Shown in pieces: positions 41,162-52,947 of a DNA stretch of 64,000 bases. The stretch spans positions 2,356,001-2,420,000 of the forward strand of contig NC_068564.1 of NCBI RefSeq assembly GCF_022201045.2, written 5' to 3'. The first letter of the stretch is position 1, and each line of letters opens with the position of its first letter. The translations under genes were made by a program, and so were the position numbers. The stretch comes from Citrus sinensis. Lineage: Eukaryota > Streptophyta > Magnoliopsida > Sapindales > Rutaceae. Under the pieces are notes generated by a model. The model was given only the letters and a program-made list of their open reading frames with translations. It ran no database searches and was not told the origin of the DNA.

Positions 41162-41333
41162 CGACTCTATTTCCTTCTCCCAATAACAAAAGTAGGGATA
41201 GTTTTGTTCTCTAAAAATATAACCGGCATTAAAATGTCCATCTCGGAGATAGAAACCTGAGCTGTACCACGACATGAATGATTTAGCTCGTCCAATTCGG
41301 CCATGTCAGTATTTGAAAAGAAAAAGAAAAATC
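41162..41333. other. Insertion just downstream of GT90 copy B stop codon
   Basis: In copies A and C the stop codon is followed at once by GAAGGTTTAATTTATT-type sequence on the minus strand. In copy B that sequence starts about 170 bp later. The insert is bracketed by related 8-mers (AGTCATAG and AGTCGTAA on the minus strand), which may be a worn target duplication. Origin unknown. Confidence 0.5.
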
Positions 41334-44300
41334 CTATGACTGGTTTGTTTGATTTTCCCAGTAAGCTTTCACCCACGATTCTACTTGTAATATTGAATTT
41401 TCTTTTTCCCGAAGAACATCATAAAGAGATGAAGGATCATATGGGGGAGGCAAGGTGCATGGACTTGTCTCTTTAGGACTTGTCTCCAATGATTCCTCCA
41501 TCAACTTCCTCGCCATTCCTTCCTCGGGGCAAGCCATTGTCTCTGCACAGTATTCGACGGCTCCTGTGGGTATCGTTGGCTGGTATCTAAAGAGCTTAGA
41601 GTACTGATTTAACAGATGAAACATGTAGTCATACACGTAATCCATCTTCAGTTCCTCTTGTATGAATCTGCTCGCTGCCCTTCCAATTTCCTGTGCCTGA
41701 TAAATTTATGGAGAAGAGATGAATGAGAAAACTAAATGAAACATGTAGCTGTACACGCAATCTCAATGGAAGTTTCGTTTAAATTCCCTTATGGTAGTTC
41801 TGGAATTGAAAAATATTAATTTGGCATACAGTGGCAAAAAATAGTACTAGTAATGTAATTCTAGCCTGCATGCATCAAGAATTCTAACACTTCTACGTCG
41901 GCTGCAAAAATGGAGTAGCTTTCTGTTGAAGAAACCCGATATCATACTACTGTATTATGATCAGTTACCTTTCCCGTGTGATTGTTGCCCCAGTCAACAG
42001 CAAACTTAATTGACCTGCACTTGTCGTAGACATTTATGGGCCAGAAGTGGTGCATTGGTATCAAACCTCTTGTGAAAAAATCAGTGTAATTGGGTGTCAC
42101 ATATAAGGTGACAGAATCACAGGCAAGAATATATTTCTCACTAACAGACCATGCAGACCCCTCAATGTAGATCTTGAACCTGCACAAACCGTGAATTAGG
42201 AAAAACCAAAATGATCAATTACAAGGAAAGTACAATTTTATAACTAATTATAGCTAAGAAAGTTCAAAATTTTCACCTATGTTTGCATTGGCTGGCTAGG
42301 TCAGATTGCTTGTAACCTTTCTGTTTTTCTTTTTTCCAATCCTGCAGATGAAAAGTTTCATATGAAATTGCAGTATACTCACTACAATGGCATACAACAT
42401 ATACTGGTTTGATTTCTTTATTTCACAGAATTAAACTAACAATAGTATAATGTAATTAAAGTGCAAAAGAAAATAGAGATTATGCCTGGACATATAAACG
42501 AGCATTCCACTCTTGTCCCTCCGAGACATTACACTTCATAAGGTCCTGCCTACTCGAAGCAACAACTGGATTACCCTTCCAGTAAGCATAAGGTTCCCTA
42601 TCGGTCCAATTCATTCTCCTGTTTCCTTCTTCCAGGTCCTTCAATATTTTCCCCCATGACTTTATATTAACCTCGGGCCTGCATAATCACCAACTGAACA
42701 AAATCAGGCAATTATCATCATTTATACCACAACCATACCAAGATACATGTTATATATTGAATGGCTGTGCGGTACAACACAGGCCTCCAAATTTTAGTTA
42801 CATATCCCAAATCGTTTTTACATCTCAAACTCTTTAATGTTTACCAGCATATGCGTTATTTTTAAAGAAACTTGGGAATTGGGAAATACAAACAAAAGCC
42901 AAGACATGTAATGAAAAATTCACAGGATGTATTACATAGGACTGTAAAATCCGGGTATAGTACTCCGACTCGCAGTCAACTGAAAATCCTCAAGTTTTAG
43001 AAGTTTTACTGTTTCTGACTCCCAAATTTTCATTCATGTCCCACCGGCTTATGATATATAAGTAAACTATTATAAAACTTATGTAGTCAGCAAAAAGATT
43101 TGGGGCAAAACAAAAACCTGAGATTTCCAATTAAGAATGAGTAACATTGTACCAAATAACGCTGCATTGTGGATATACTCGATGTAAAGATCACATTAGT
43201 CATACCATCCCCAAAATGACCAATCAGGGAAGACAATATCGAATGTTTGATCATTGGCACAGTAGCGAAACAGCGGAGGAGGGGCCGGAGCACCAGGGAC
43301 GCTATAGTTGCTTTTTAGGAGGATCGGCCAGTCAACGCAATCAAACATAAGATCCAAGTCAGGAATCTTGCCAGGATACCTCCTCAACAACTGTAGGATT
43401 CCCCACAATGTAAAAGTATCTCTTGACTGAAATGCCTTAATATTTCTCTTCACATAAGCCCTGCCTTTCACTATAACTAATCTAAAATTTGCTGTTTCAT
43501 TGGCTCTCTCAACCATTTCCCTAGTGATCCCAGTGCGGGCCCATGGCCTTAGATCTTCGTGAATCCAACGGAAGTAATCAGGACACGTGGGGGCGAGTGG
43601 ACTGTCATGATCTTCTTCTGGGGTGTAGCTCGTTGGATAGGTTCCCGGGCAGGTCTTTGTGTTGTTTCCATCAGTGCATTTAAGTGGGTATTCTGTTTTG
43701 TTATAATGCTTTTTTGTAATATCAGGGGCGTCTGTTTGGCCTTTTCTATCTCTTAGCTTCTTATTTGTGCCGCCACCAAGAGCCTGTAAACATGTGGAAT
43801 AGACACATGCATTTAAGTCAGTGGGTACTTGTTTGTTAATAGCGACTATCAGATCACTGTGCATTTAACCAATGTATGTAAGGATGATTCAGAAATGAAT
43901 TTTTGTTAGAAGAAAATTTACCGGAAGGGATGCATATGCAAGAAAGTGAACCATAAGTACTTGTTTGTTAATCTATTGATTTTAATGGATTTATTCGTTA
44001 TTATCGCATATGTACTTGTATTGGCTATTAATGGATTGATGGGAAAGAGTCAAAGAATACATGCCAGCATCTGGGCGGCAAATAACTCACAGCGTAGGAC
44101 CGAAATGGGACCCAAAATCACATGCAAGCTGTTGAATCGTAGTACAAGTGTTCTTGGGTGACCAAACTATTCTTCTAACAATTTACGCTTTCTATGGAAT
44201 CTTCCGCCGGTGAGACACAGGCTAGGGTCCAGGACCCAAGACACCATAAGTGAACACGACATCATTTTGGATTACTCAATTAACAGCATTGTGATTTGTG

Positions 44301-44623
44301 AGATTTTCTGGAGCAGTACAGTGCACAACGCGGAGAAGGATGAAATAATAGGGTAGCGGTATACTTACCGTGGAGTCGAGCAGGCGCGTGGAGATCAATG
44401 CGCCGACGAGGAGGAGAAAGATAAAGGCGAAAAGAGCGTAGGATTTAGCTGGCGACTGGATAAATTGCCGCCAGATCGTGTCTGTGAAATGACCAGAGTG
44501 CCCCGGCCCATGCACGTTGCTCGATTGCCTCTGCTGCATGTTTGAGTTCTCTCTTTCAATTACATTTAAAAAAATTTCCCATGTTTGCCTGAAATGGGTA
44601 CGTAGTTGAGACTTGCCGTACAA
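41334..44623 (-). CDS. GT90 O-glucosyltransferase, Rumi/DUF821-like, copy B
   Basis: Six exons in transcript order: 44369-44623, 43206-43783, 42486-42678, 42277-42341, 41969-42179 and 41334-41696, exactly mirroring copy A. It encodes 554 residues from the first Met, or 526 from Met29 (44539), which aligns better with copy A's likely start. The order of domains and the hydrophobic anchor ALFAFIFLLLVGALI are as in copy A. All exons are open. Intron 3 begins with GC (42485-42484) where copies A and C have GT, so its splicing depends on a non-canonical GC-AG site. Directly after the stop codon there is an insertion of about 170 bp absent from A and C. It is probably functional, with the splice donor as the main doubt. 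Confidence 0.86.
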
Positions 44624-45385
44624 GTTGAGCCAGCTCTCTTTACAGAGGAATCTTTACCCCAAAATTCAAATCTTTTTCAGCTCAGCTGGTAATTGATGGG
44701 TGATTGAATCTAGAAGTAAACAGATCTAAATGAGAACCATGATGATGAAATAGCTTAATTAAATTATTTTATGCAAGAGAAAGAGGACAAATTTAAAGAG
44801 CTGTAATTACTAATTAAGAGGCGTGAAATGGAGGAAGAAGGTGGCAATTTTTTGCAACAGTTCTATTCCGTATTTGGCGTTACGTTGGTTAGAAAATTAG
44901 ATTCAGATGACTTTGAAAGTTAAAGATTATTTAAATTCATAAGATAAAAGATTTATACTATTTTTATTATTTTTGTTACAATTATTATTTAAATATCATA
45001 TTTATTATATATTATTAAATTTTTATATTATAATTATAATTTTTTCACAATAATTATATCTTAAAAATTATAACATTTTAATACCAAACAATATCTTAAA
45101 TTAAATACCTCTCTTTTCAGTGGCATTAAACCCTTAGCCTAGTGGTGAGCCTATTGATCAGTCCATACCTCTAATTAATTCAGTATCACATCTATATTAA
45201 ACTGGAGTCTAGCTAATTTTCTCTACCATCAGAATTCTAGCATAGGTAAATGTAGGTTCAATGCTCAAAAATATTTAATCGGTAGAGAAGCTATGTTTCT
45301 AAAAGGGTAAACGCCTTTATTTATTTATTTTTTAACTGTACGTTAATCTTTGTAGATTGGAATTAATTTGCGGTTGGCCATTATA

Positions 45386-45419
<34 letters not shown>

Positions 45420-45505
45420 GGATTGCGGTTAAAATTTTTACAGAAATATTTACAATCCATAATTAAAAAGTAACAATTGATGTTTAATCCTACAAGATTG
45501 AAGGC
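44624..45505. other. Upstream region of GT90 copy B, with (TA)n tract
   Basis: AT-rich DNA with a (TA)n run at about 45397-45419. No gene is recognised. Confidence 0.5.
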
Positions 45506-45898
45506 TAAGGCCCCATTTAGAATGGGGTTAAAATTTTATAATCAACTTATTTAATAAGTTTTGACAGAAATTGTGTTTGATAAATTTTTTAAAAGTTGCT
45601 TATTTCAAAAGTTTCTTCATTAAAAGTAGATAGAGATTATTTTTCATAAACAATTTATTAAATAAGCCACCACACCTTTAATCTTTGTTTATAATAACCT
45701 ATTAACCGTAATATTTTAATAAAAGGACAATTATGTCTTACATATATATATATATATATATGCTTTTCAAATTCGTAACAACCCTGAGAAGAACATAATT
45801 TATGAAATACTGAGATGTTATTTAATCACCAACTTATTTCATCTATATAGTAGAAGTAGCTTATTTTATTGGCCACCACAATCTCAAACTGGCACCAA
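45506..45898. mobile_element. hAT-like MITE, about 390 bp, related to the 39.4-kb element
   Basis: Left end AAGGCCCCATTTAGAATGGG. The right end in reverse reads GGTGCCAGTTTGAGATTGTG. The interior shares several blocks with the 39.4-kb element, including TTTTCATAAACAATTTATTA and a GCCACCACACCTTT block. A (TA)n run interrupts it near 45741-45761. No exact target duplication was found. Confidence 0.55.
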
Positions 45899-47160
45899 TT
45901 TACTCTTTTGAAAAATATAAAGATATCAATAAACAAACTGTAAATTATTTTTTTTAGTATGGTTGATATTAATGTTGAATAATTTGTATACGAAATGAAT
46001 TATTTTTTTAATTTTTTTTCAAAGTCGGTATCATCAAAGCTATATATTGGAAAAAAGCAAGATGCCATGTTCTGTGGCATCTATTGATTTATATCAACAA
46101 AAAGAATGATGACAATCTATTTATTTATTTATTTATTTTTGAAAAAGAGGGACTAATGAGAGGATTAAATTGATAAAAGCATAAGAATCATGATATAAAT
46201 GAGAGATTTGAAGCATATGTGCTAACCTTGACGAGTAATTGCTAATTGTCTCGATTACAAGAAGTACTCTCTCGTCTTCACGCAAGGTGTTATACAAATC
46301 GTGCCTTTCACACGTCTGGATCTCTACAAATTATTTGATAAACGGGTTCAAGAAACAAAAACTGAAGATTAAAATGGAAAAGAAAGAACCTACGATAAGT
46401 CCCTCGGTTTTTCAAGAAAAATAAAAAATGAAAGTGACATAGAAATGAAATCTCATGAGCTTGGTCAAAATTTAATAAGTTGGCTTGAAACACGGGTGAT
46501 TTGCTATTTGCATGGCTATGTGTGTAATAAGCAAGATCTTAAGACGGAATCTTGCTTTTGCCCACTCCAGTCCTATTTTCTTTGAAATGGCCAAATGGGG
46601 AACCATCTGTTCCACTACAATTCCAAGATCTATCACATTTCGATAAAAATAAAACAAAGAACATAAAATATTTTATTAATATTTCATTGAGTTTTTTCCT
46701 TTAACGTTTTCTAACGTTATAAAAGTATAGTATTGAAGCCTAACTCAAAATTTTTTCTAAGCCTTATCTATATACTTAATCTAATCTAAGATTCATTCAT
46801 TGCCACATGCATGAGTCATATTATTATTTTAAAAATTCATTAATTTTGTGCTTTAGTTAACGGTACTCACCCAACATGAAAAGTTATCACAAAAAATATT
46901 TGCACAAAGAATTCGTATTCTTTGTCATTACTTTGTGCAAAAGTGAGAATAGTCTTATTGTAAAAGTAATTTATTACAATTATTTTCTTCTTTCAAACCG
47001 TGCATGTGTTGAGGTTAAAGAATGATTCCAAGTACAAACTCAATTGATCTAATCAGGCACCAGCAATCTGAGCTTAAACAATATACAACACTTGAAGGTT
47101 AAGAAAATTTTTGCTAAAAGATTTGATATTATAAAGAATGAATTGAACCTTCCTACGACT
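45899..47160. other. Intergenic between GT90 copies B and C, no gene recognised
   Basis: AT-rich spacer. The opposite-strand short frames at 46239-46657 overlap each other and resemble no family. Confidence 0.5.
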
Positions 47161-47628
47161 ACTGCTTTGTTTGAGTCTCCCAGTAAGCTCTTGTCCATGA
47201 TTCTACCTGTAGTACTGATTTTTTTCCCCCCATAGAACATCATGAAGAGATATAGGATCATAAGGGGGAGGCAAGGTGCATGGACTTGTTTCTTTAGGAC
47301 TTTTTACAAATGATTCCTCCATGAACTTCCTTGCTAATCCTTCCTCGGGGCAACCCAACGTCTCTGCACAGTATTCATCGGCTTTTGGGGGAATTGTGGG
47401 CTGGTATCTCAAGAGCTTTGAGTAATGATTTAAGAGATGAAACATGTAGTCATACACATTATCCAACTTCAGTTCTTCTTGTACGAATTTGCTTGCTGCC
47501 TTTCCAAGGCCCTGTGCCTGATAAAATTTTCAGAGAATATCTTTGTTTTAATGCAGATATGATATTAAACCATGTGGCCTAGTAAAATAATAATATTTAA
47601 GTTCATAGTTTTTACACTATGTTCCCGT

Positions 47629-48223
47629 AAGGGGTGGGCATATCGGGTTTTGGTTTAGATTTGGGTTTTAACCCGATCGGGTTGGAGAATTGAACCCAAT
47701 CGAGTTGAAAACGCTGACCCGAACTGAACCTCGGTTCGGGTTTGTAATTCGGATCGGATTGAGTTAGTAATTCCGGTTAAAATTTCAGTTTGGGTTAATT
47801 TGAATTAGTTTGGGTTAGAACAATTCAATCTAAAAATTCGAGTTAGAATGGGTTGAAACAATTTAATCCACAAATTCTACAAAAAAAACCACTTAAAATC
47901 CAAAAATCTCAAATCCAAACATCCTTAACAACAAACATCAACTAAAATCATCCTTAACAACATTTCAACAAGTTTTTTTAAAGTTAACAAAACATAAAAC
48001 ATGTAGTCAAAGAGATTTTTTTTTATTTAATACATATATATTTTTAATTTTTAAAAGCCAAAACTTAAAAAAAAAAATCAACCCGTTCGGATTAAAATTA
48101 TGTTCGGGTTCCGAATTTTAACCCAAACGGATCGATAGTTTGAATCCGTTCGGGTTGCATAGGTTAACCCAAACTAAACCGAACCCGAAATTCGGATTAA
48201 CCCAATCCGAACGCCCACCCCTA
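47629..48223. mobile_element. hAT MITE (AGGGGTGGGC type) in GT90 copy C intron 5
   Basis: TIRs AAGGGGTGGGC and GCCCACCCCTA bound about 595 bp rich in AACCCGAAC/GTTCGGGTT motifs in both orientations. The flanks GTTCCCGT (47621-47628) and GTTCCCAT (48224-48231) form an 8-bp target duplication with one mismatch, as expected for hAT elements. It lies between exons 6 and 5 of the pseudogene. Confidence 0.85.
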
Positions 48224-49517
48224 GTTCCCATCAACTCGTCAAACCGTCAAGATTTCATACGCTTGCATAACAGGATTTCAAGACTTCCAATGATCTAAAT
48301 CGAAGAAACATGGGATCATACTAGTGACGGAGCTACCCCATGTCCCAAAAGTTTCAGAAGATATATTCTGCCGTGTTCAGTAGAAATGATAAACTTGTCC
48401 TTGTTAGATTGATTATTTCATTAATTTAAGTTCAAATCTAAAAATATCCCACTTGTTATCATTTTTAGCCTAATTGTAAAATTTATACTAAGCACAAATA
48501 CCTAATCGAATGGAATCTATTAAACTCATTAAAAATATATTTATATTTAAAATTGTATTTTAACTTTTCACGATTTAAGCATTTTGCTGCCTTTTTCTTG
48601 AAGGTTAAAGCTATGATTGATAGCTAAAACTCGCATACGATATATAAGCATCATCGTTTCTTCCTTTTCATTTAAATTATTTAAAAACTATTACTTCTGT
48701 GAATTTGATTTCCTGATTACGTTACTAATTCTATATATGATATGATTAATTAATTAGAGATTAGTTACCGTTTCGGTGTGGTTGTTGCCCCAATCGACAG
48801 CAAACTTAATCGACCTGCACTTGTCATTTTCCATTATTGGCCAGTAGTGGTGCATCGGAATCAAACCTCTTTGAGTAAAAATCATAGTAATGGGGTGTTA
48901 CAAGTAAGGTAAGAAAATTACATACAAGAATATATTTCTCACTGACGGACCATGTAGACAAATTTTTCAAGTTAACTACAAGCAAAGAACAATCTTATCA
49001 TAAATTATTTATATACAGATTAGAAAGTTCAAAATCTTTACCTGTCTTTACATTGGCCGGCCAAGTCAGATTGCTTGAAGCCTTCCTCTGTTCTATGTTC
49101 CAATTCTGCAGAAAAATTTCCATGTGTCGTATGAATGCCAAATAGTACTCCGAATGTCTTTTAGTGTCTAGATTGAAACATGTATATACGGATTTTCCTT
49201 GTTTTAGGGAACAACAATAACAATGTCACAACGTAAACTTGAAAAGAAAATAGAGCTATATTACCTGGGAGTATAAACGAGCACTCCAGTCTTGTCCCTC
49301 AGAGACATTACATTTCATAAGTTCCTTCCTGTGCCAAGAGACTTCATGATTACCCTTCCAGTAAGCACAAGGAAGGTTCCCAATCAGTCCATTTCATTCT
49401 TCTGTTTCCTTCTTCCAGGTCCTTCAATTGTTGCTCCCATGACTTTATATTGACCTCAGGCCCACATATTCAAACAATTGCACAAAATCAAGCAATTCTA
49501 ATCATTTGTCCTCAACC

Positions 49518-50146
49518 TAGAGCTGGCAAAACGGGTCATCAGGTCGTGTTGGTGTTGTGTTAGCTTCGTGTCGTGTCAAATTTAGGTCGACCTAAACCCA
49601 ACATGAAAAAATAATCGAGTTACCCTATAACCCGCTTAATATCTATATATTAAACAAAATTTACATAAGACATTTACACACTCTCATACAAATGTAAATA
49701 CATACATAGTTTATCGATATTACAAAATGTACATATCTACCAAAATATTATACATTTACACTATTGAAGTTTTAATATATATATATATATACATGTCTAA
49801 CAATATTTTACACATTTATATTATTAAAACTCTAAATGTATATAAAATTTAATAAATAAAATACTGTATTTATATTAATCTTTTCAAAAAAATAAAATAA
49901 AAGAGAGAATTATCTCTAATATTTGAGTTGTGATAACAAGAACCTACAAATTATTTTAAAATAAAAAATATAATCAGGTCATTGATCGGGTAAATGGGTC
50001 AAGAACTTTAACTCTAACCCGAACCCGACACGGAAAAAATCATGTTGACCTGAATTCAACCCATTTAATAATCGTGTTAAATTCGACGACTCATATCTAT
50101 TTCTTCGTGTCAGATAATCGGATTGTGTTAAATTTTACCAGCTCTA
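49518..50146. mobile_element. hAT MITE (TAGAGCTGGC type) with perfect 8-bp target duplication
   Basis: TIRs TAGAGCTGGCAAAACGGG and (right end, reversed) TAGAGCTGGTAAAATTTAAC bound 629 bp. CCTCAACC flanks both ends exactly (49510-49517 and 50147-50154). Size, TIR and 8-bp duplication fit a non-autonomous hAT element. It sits between exons 3 and 2 of GT90 copy C. Confidence 0.9.
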
Positions 50147-51349
50147 CCTCAACCTATTATATATTACGTGCATTGCTATAAAAATCAGATTTGTCAGGAA
50201 CCAAAAACTTGAGATTTTCATCGGAAAAAGAAAAAGGTTGATGGTGTACTAAATGACACTCAATTTTAGTTGCACCGATCATAAAGATCACAGTGAGTCA
50301 TACCATCCCCAGAATGTAAAATCAAGGAAGACAATATCGAGTGCTTGCTGATCGGAACATTAACGAAACAGGGGAATATGGGCAGGACCATCGGGCGCAC
50401 TGTAGTCGCCCTTTTTAACGACCGGCCAGTCATCGCAATTAAACATAAGATCCAAATCAGGAATTTGACCAGGTTACCTACTTAACAACTGTAGGATCCC
50501 CCACAGCGTAAAGGTGTCTCTTGACTGAAACGACTTTTTAAGTCTCTCCACGTAAGCCTTTCCTTTTGCCATAAGTCCATAACCAATCTAAAGTATCCTG
50601 GTTCCCGGCCTCGCTCAATCATTTCCCTCGTGATCCCTGTGTGGACCCACGGCCTCAAGTCTTTGTGAATCCAGCGGAAGTAATCAGGACACGTGGAGGG
50701 AGCTGGACCGTTGTGATCTTCATCTTTTGTGGTGTAGCTCGTTGGGTAAGTTCCGGGGTTGGTGTTCGTTTTGCTTCCACCAGAGCAGTTAAGTGGGTAT
50801 TCTCTTCTGTCGCGGGACTTTTTGGTCATTGGCCTCTCCTACTCCTCAGTTTGTGAACCATGCTACCATCGAGAAGAAACTGAAACACGAGACGGAGTGT
50901 GAACAAATTCAATAATTCCCAGCATTAGATCTGATCAATTAGCATAATGCCATAATGCACAAAAAGATTCGTCACAAAGTTTTCTGAGCCGCTAAGCATT
51001 TTCAGCAAAAATTACTATTACTACACATTCTCCAATTCCCACTCATGTTAAAAATTTGAGATGTGCCAACACATCGTAAATCATCGATTCATTCCAATCT
51101 TATCTTTCTCATTGTTTATTGAGTGCCTAAAATTAAATTTTGTATTTAACATTGACAATCAAGTCAATTATTTTCCTTAGATTATGAAGGGAATGAGAGA
51201 CAATGAGGGGGAAAAAAAAACCAACTCCTCTAAACGTTAGGCCATTAAAACCATCAATTATGAATCATTGTCAGATGTTGGAACAAAAATAGAATAAGCC
51301 CAGTTAGGGTCCAAATAAATTTAGTTCTTATAAAGCTTATGAAGAGATA

Positions 51350-51690
51350 GATAAACGTCCTATGATAAATTAATTAGGTGGCAAGGCTTCAAAACTCAAA
51401 AGGAACCGATGTCCTAGGTTCCTATCCTAACAAAAACCACATAGGATAAATCAATAAGGTGGCAAGACTTCAAAACTCAAAAGGAGCTAAGGTCATAGGT
51501 TTCTATCCTAAGACAAACCACCTAAGATAAATCAACTAAGTGGCGAGATTCAAAGCCCAAAATGACCCAAGGTCCTAGGTTCTTATCATAAGACAAACTA
51601 CTTAGGATAAATCAATTAGGTGGTAAGGATTTAAAGTTTAAAAAGTGTTGAGGTCTTAGGCTCTTATCATAGGACAAACCTTCTAAGTTT
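51350..51690. repeat. 81-bp minisatellite, about four copies
   Basis: Degenerate tandem copies begin with GATAAATYAA at 51364, 51445, 51526 and 51606. Each contains a TAGGTGGCAAG-like block, AAAACTCAAAAGG and TCCTAGGTTCCTATCCTA. It is inside the large first intron of the GT90 copy C pseudogene. Confidence 0.85.
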
Positions 51691-52947
51691 CAAGGCTTTT
51701 GTGATTCTAAGGTCTTAGTAAAAATAAAACTAAGGATAAAATGCTTCTTCCTTTAATCCGTAGACAAGTTTGCATATCCATGTGTCTATCAACATAGGTA
51801 CTAGAAGACAAGTGTTGTCAAATATCACATAAACAATGACACTTATCATCAAAGTAACTAGGATTCAAGTCAAATCAATTTTGCCTATAAATATGTCTCT
51901 CATTCTCACTAAAAGGTAAGAAAAAAATGAATTCAAAAGGGGAAATATTGACTTTCACTCTCTAGTTATCTTTCTTTTTAAAGTTATATTTATGAAGATT
52001 CAATAACTGACTTGCCCGTTAGAGAGTTTACGCTGACAAAGCCGACCCTCCGATCCTTTTCTTGTGTTTGTAGAGTATCATTGGACGAGCACATTTTCAT
52101 TGCCTAAGGAAGCGAACTCATAAGAAGGGATATAAAGGCCCATTAAGACCAACTCAAAGGGTAAATTCACCATCGTCAAATTCAACAAAGAGGAACCCCA
52201 ATCCTAAGGGGTCGTCCTTAATTGTAATTTCTACATAATAAGTTAGGATAAAATTTGCACCAACATCAATAATTAACAGATTCTTACTATAATGCCTTAT
52301 TTAAAGTCGTCTCTTAGCTATAGATTGTCATAATTTTCAATTATTATATTAATATTTTTGTTATCAACAACAACATTATCGTTACACCTCGCAAGTTTTT
52401 CATCATTTGATGCAAATTTATATGTACATGTAATGAAAAAGAAAATATGAGTAGTACTATACATCTCTAAATTTTTATCTCAAATGATTTATCATTTATC
52501 AATTATTTAGTGAAATAATATAAATAATTAATCTTGTAAAAAAAATCAACTACTCAATAAAGAACACATTATTAAAGATGAAATTTAGGATAAAAATTTC
52601 GAGTGTTTATCGTTACTCAAAAATTATTATCAATAATTAAGAAGGTGGCTGATATTATTTAAAGAGTTAGGGATGATCGAACGTAGTCATGTCGTTATAA
52701 CAACATTTTGAAATTTTCTGTCGAGCAATGCAGTGCGGGGAGAAATAATTAGTGGATTACTTACAATGGAGTTGAGCAAGCGCGTGGAGACCAACGTGCC
52801 GAGGAGGAGGACTAAGACGATGCCGAGAAGAGCGCAGGCTTTAGCTGGTGACTGGAAGAATTGCCGCCAGATGGTGTCCGAGAAATGACCAGAATGCCTT
52901 TGCTGCATTAGCGCCCGTTTGATTTGATATTCAAAAACAGAATTCAA

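Larger units (their letters stand above)
47162..52947 (-). pseudogene. GT90 O-glucosyltransferase copy C, decayed
   Basis: All six exons of the tandem family can be traced: about 52765-52947, 50304-50879, 49265-49461, 49042-49105, 48779-48960 and 47162-47517. Exon 1 is open and keeps the membrane anchor. Exon 2 has a deletion-linked frameshift near its start, a net insertion near 50574-50587 and TAA stops replacing codons within the LLRRYPG and LFRYC motifs. Exon 3 has a 4-bp insertion, and its acceptor AG has become GG (49463-49462). Exon 4 has a 1-bp deletion. Exon 5 has lost its FKIYIEGSA start and is frame-shifted. Exon 6 is shifted near DVL and ends early. Introns hold two hAT MITEs and an 81-bp minisatellite. 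Broken beyond doubt. Confidence 0.92.

Noticed and set aside
41167-41376. 69-codon minus-strand frame at the end of GT90 copy B
   Set aside because: It overlaps the coding end in another frame and runs through the inserted 3' segment; no homology seen.
44276-44623. Met at 44623 as the certain start of GT90 copy B
   Set aside because: Not rejected outright, but similarity with copy A begins only near Met29 (44539), so the longer N-terminus is doubtful.
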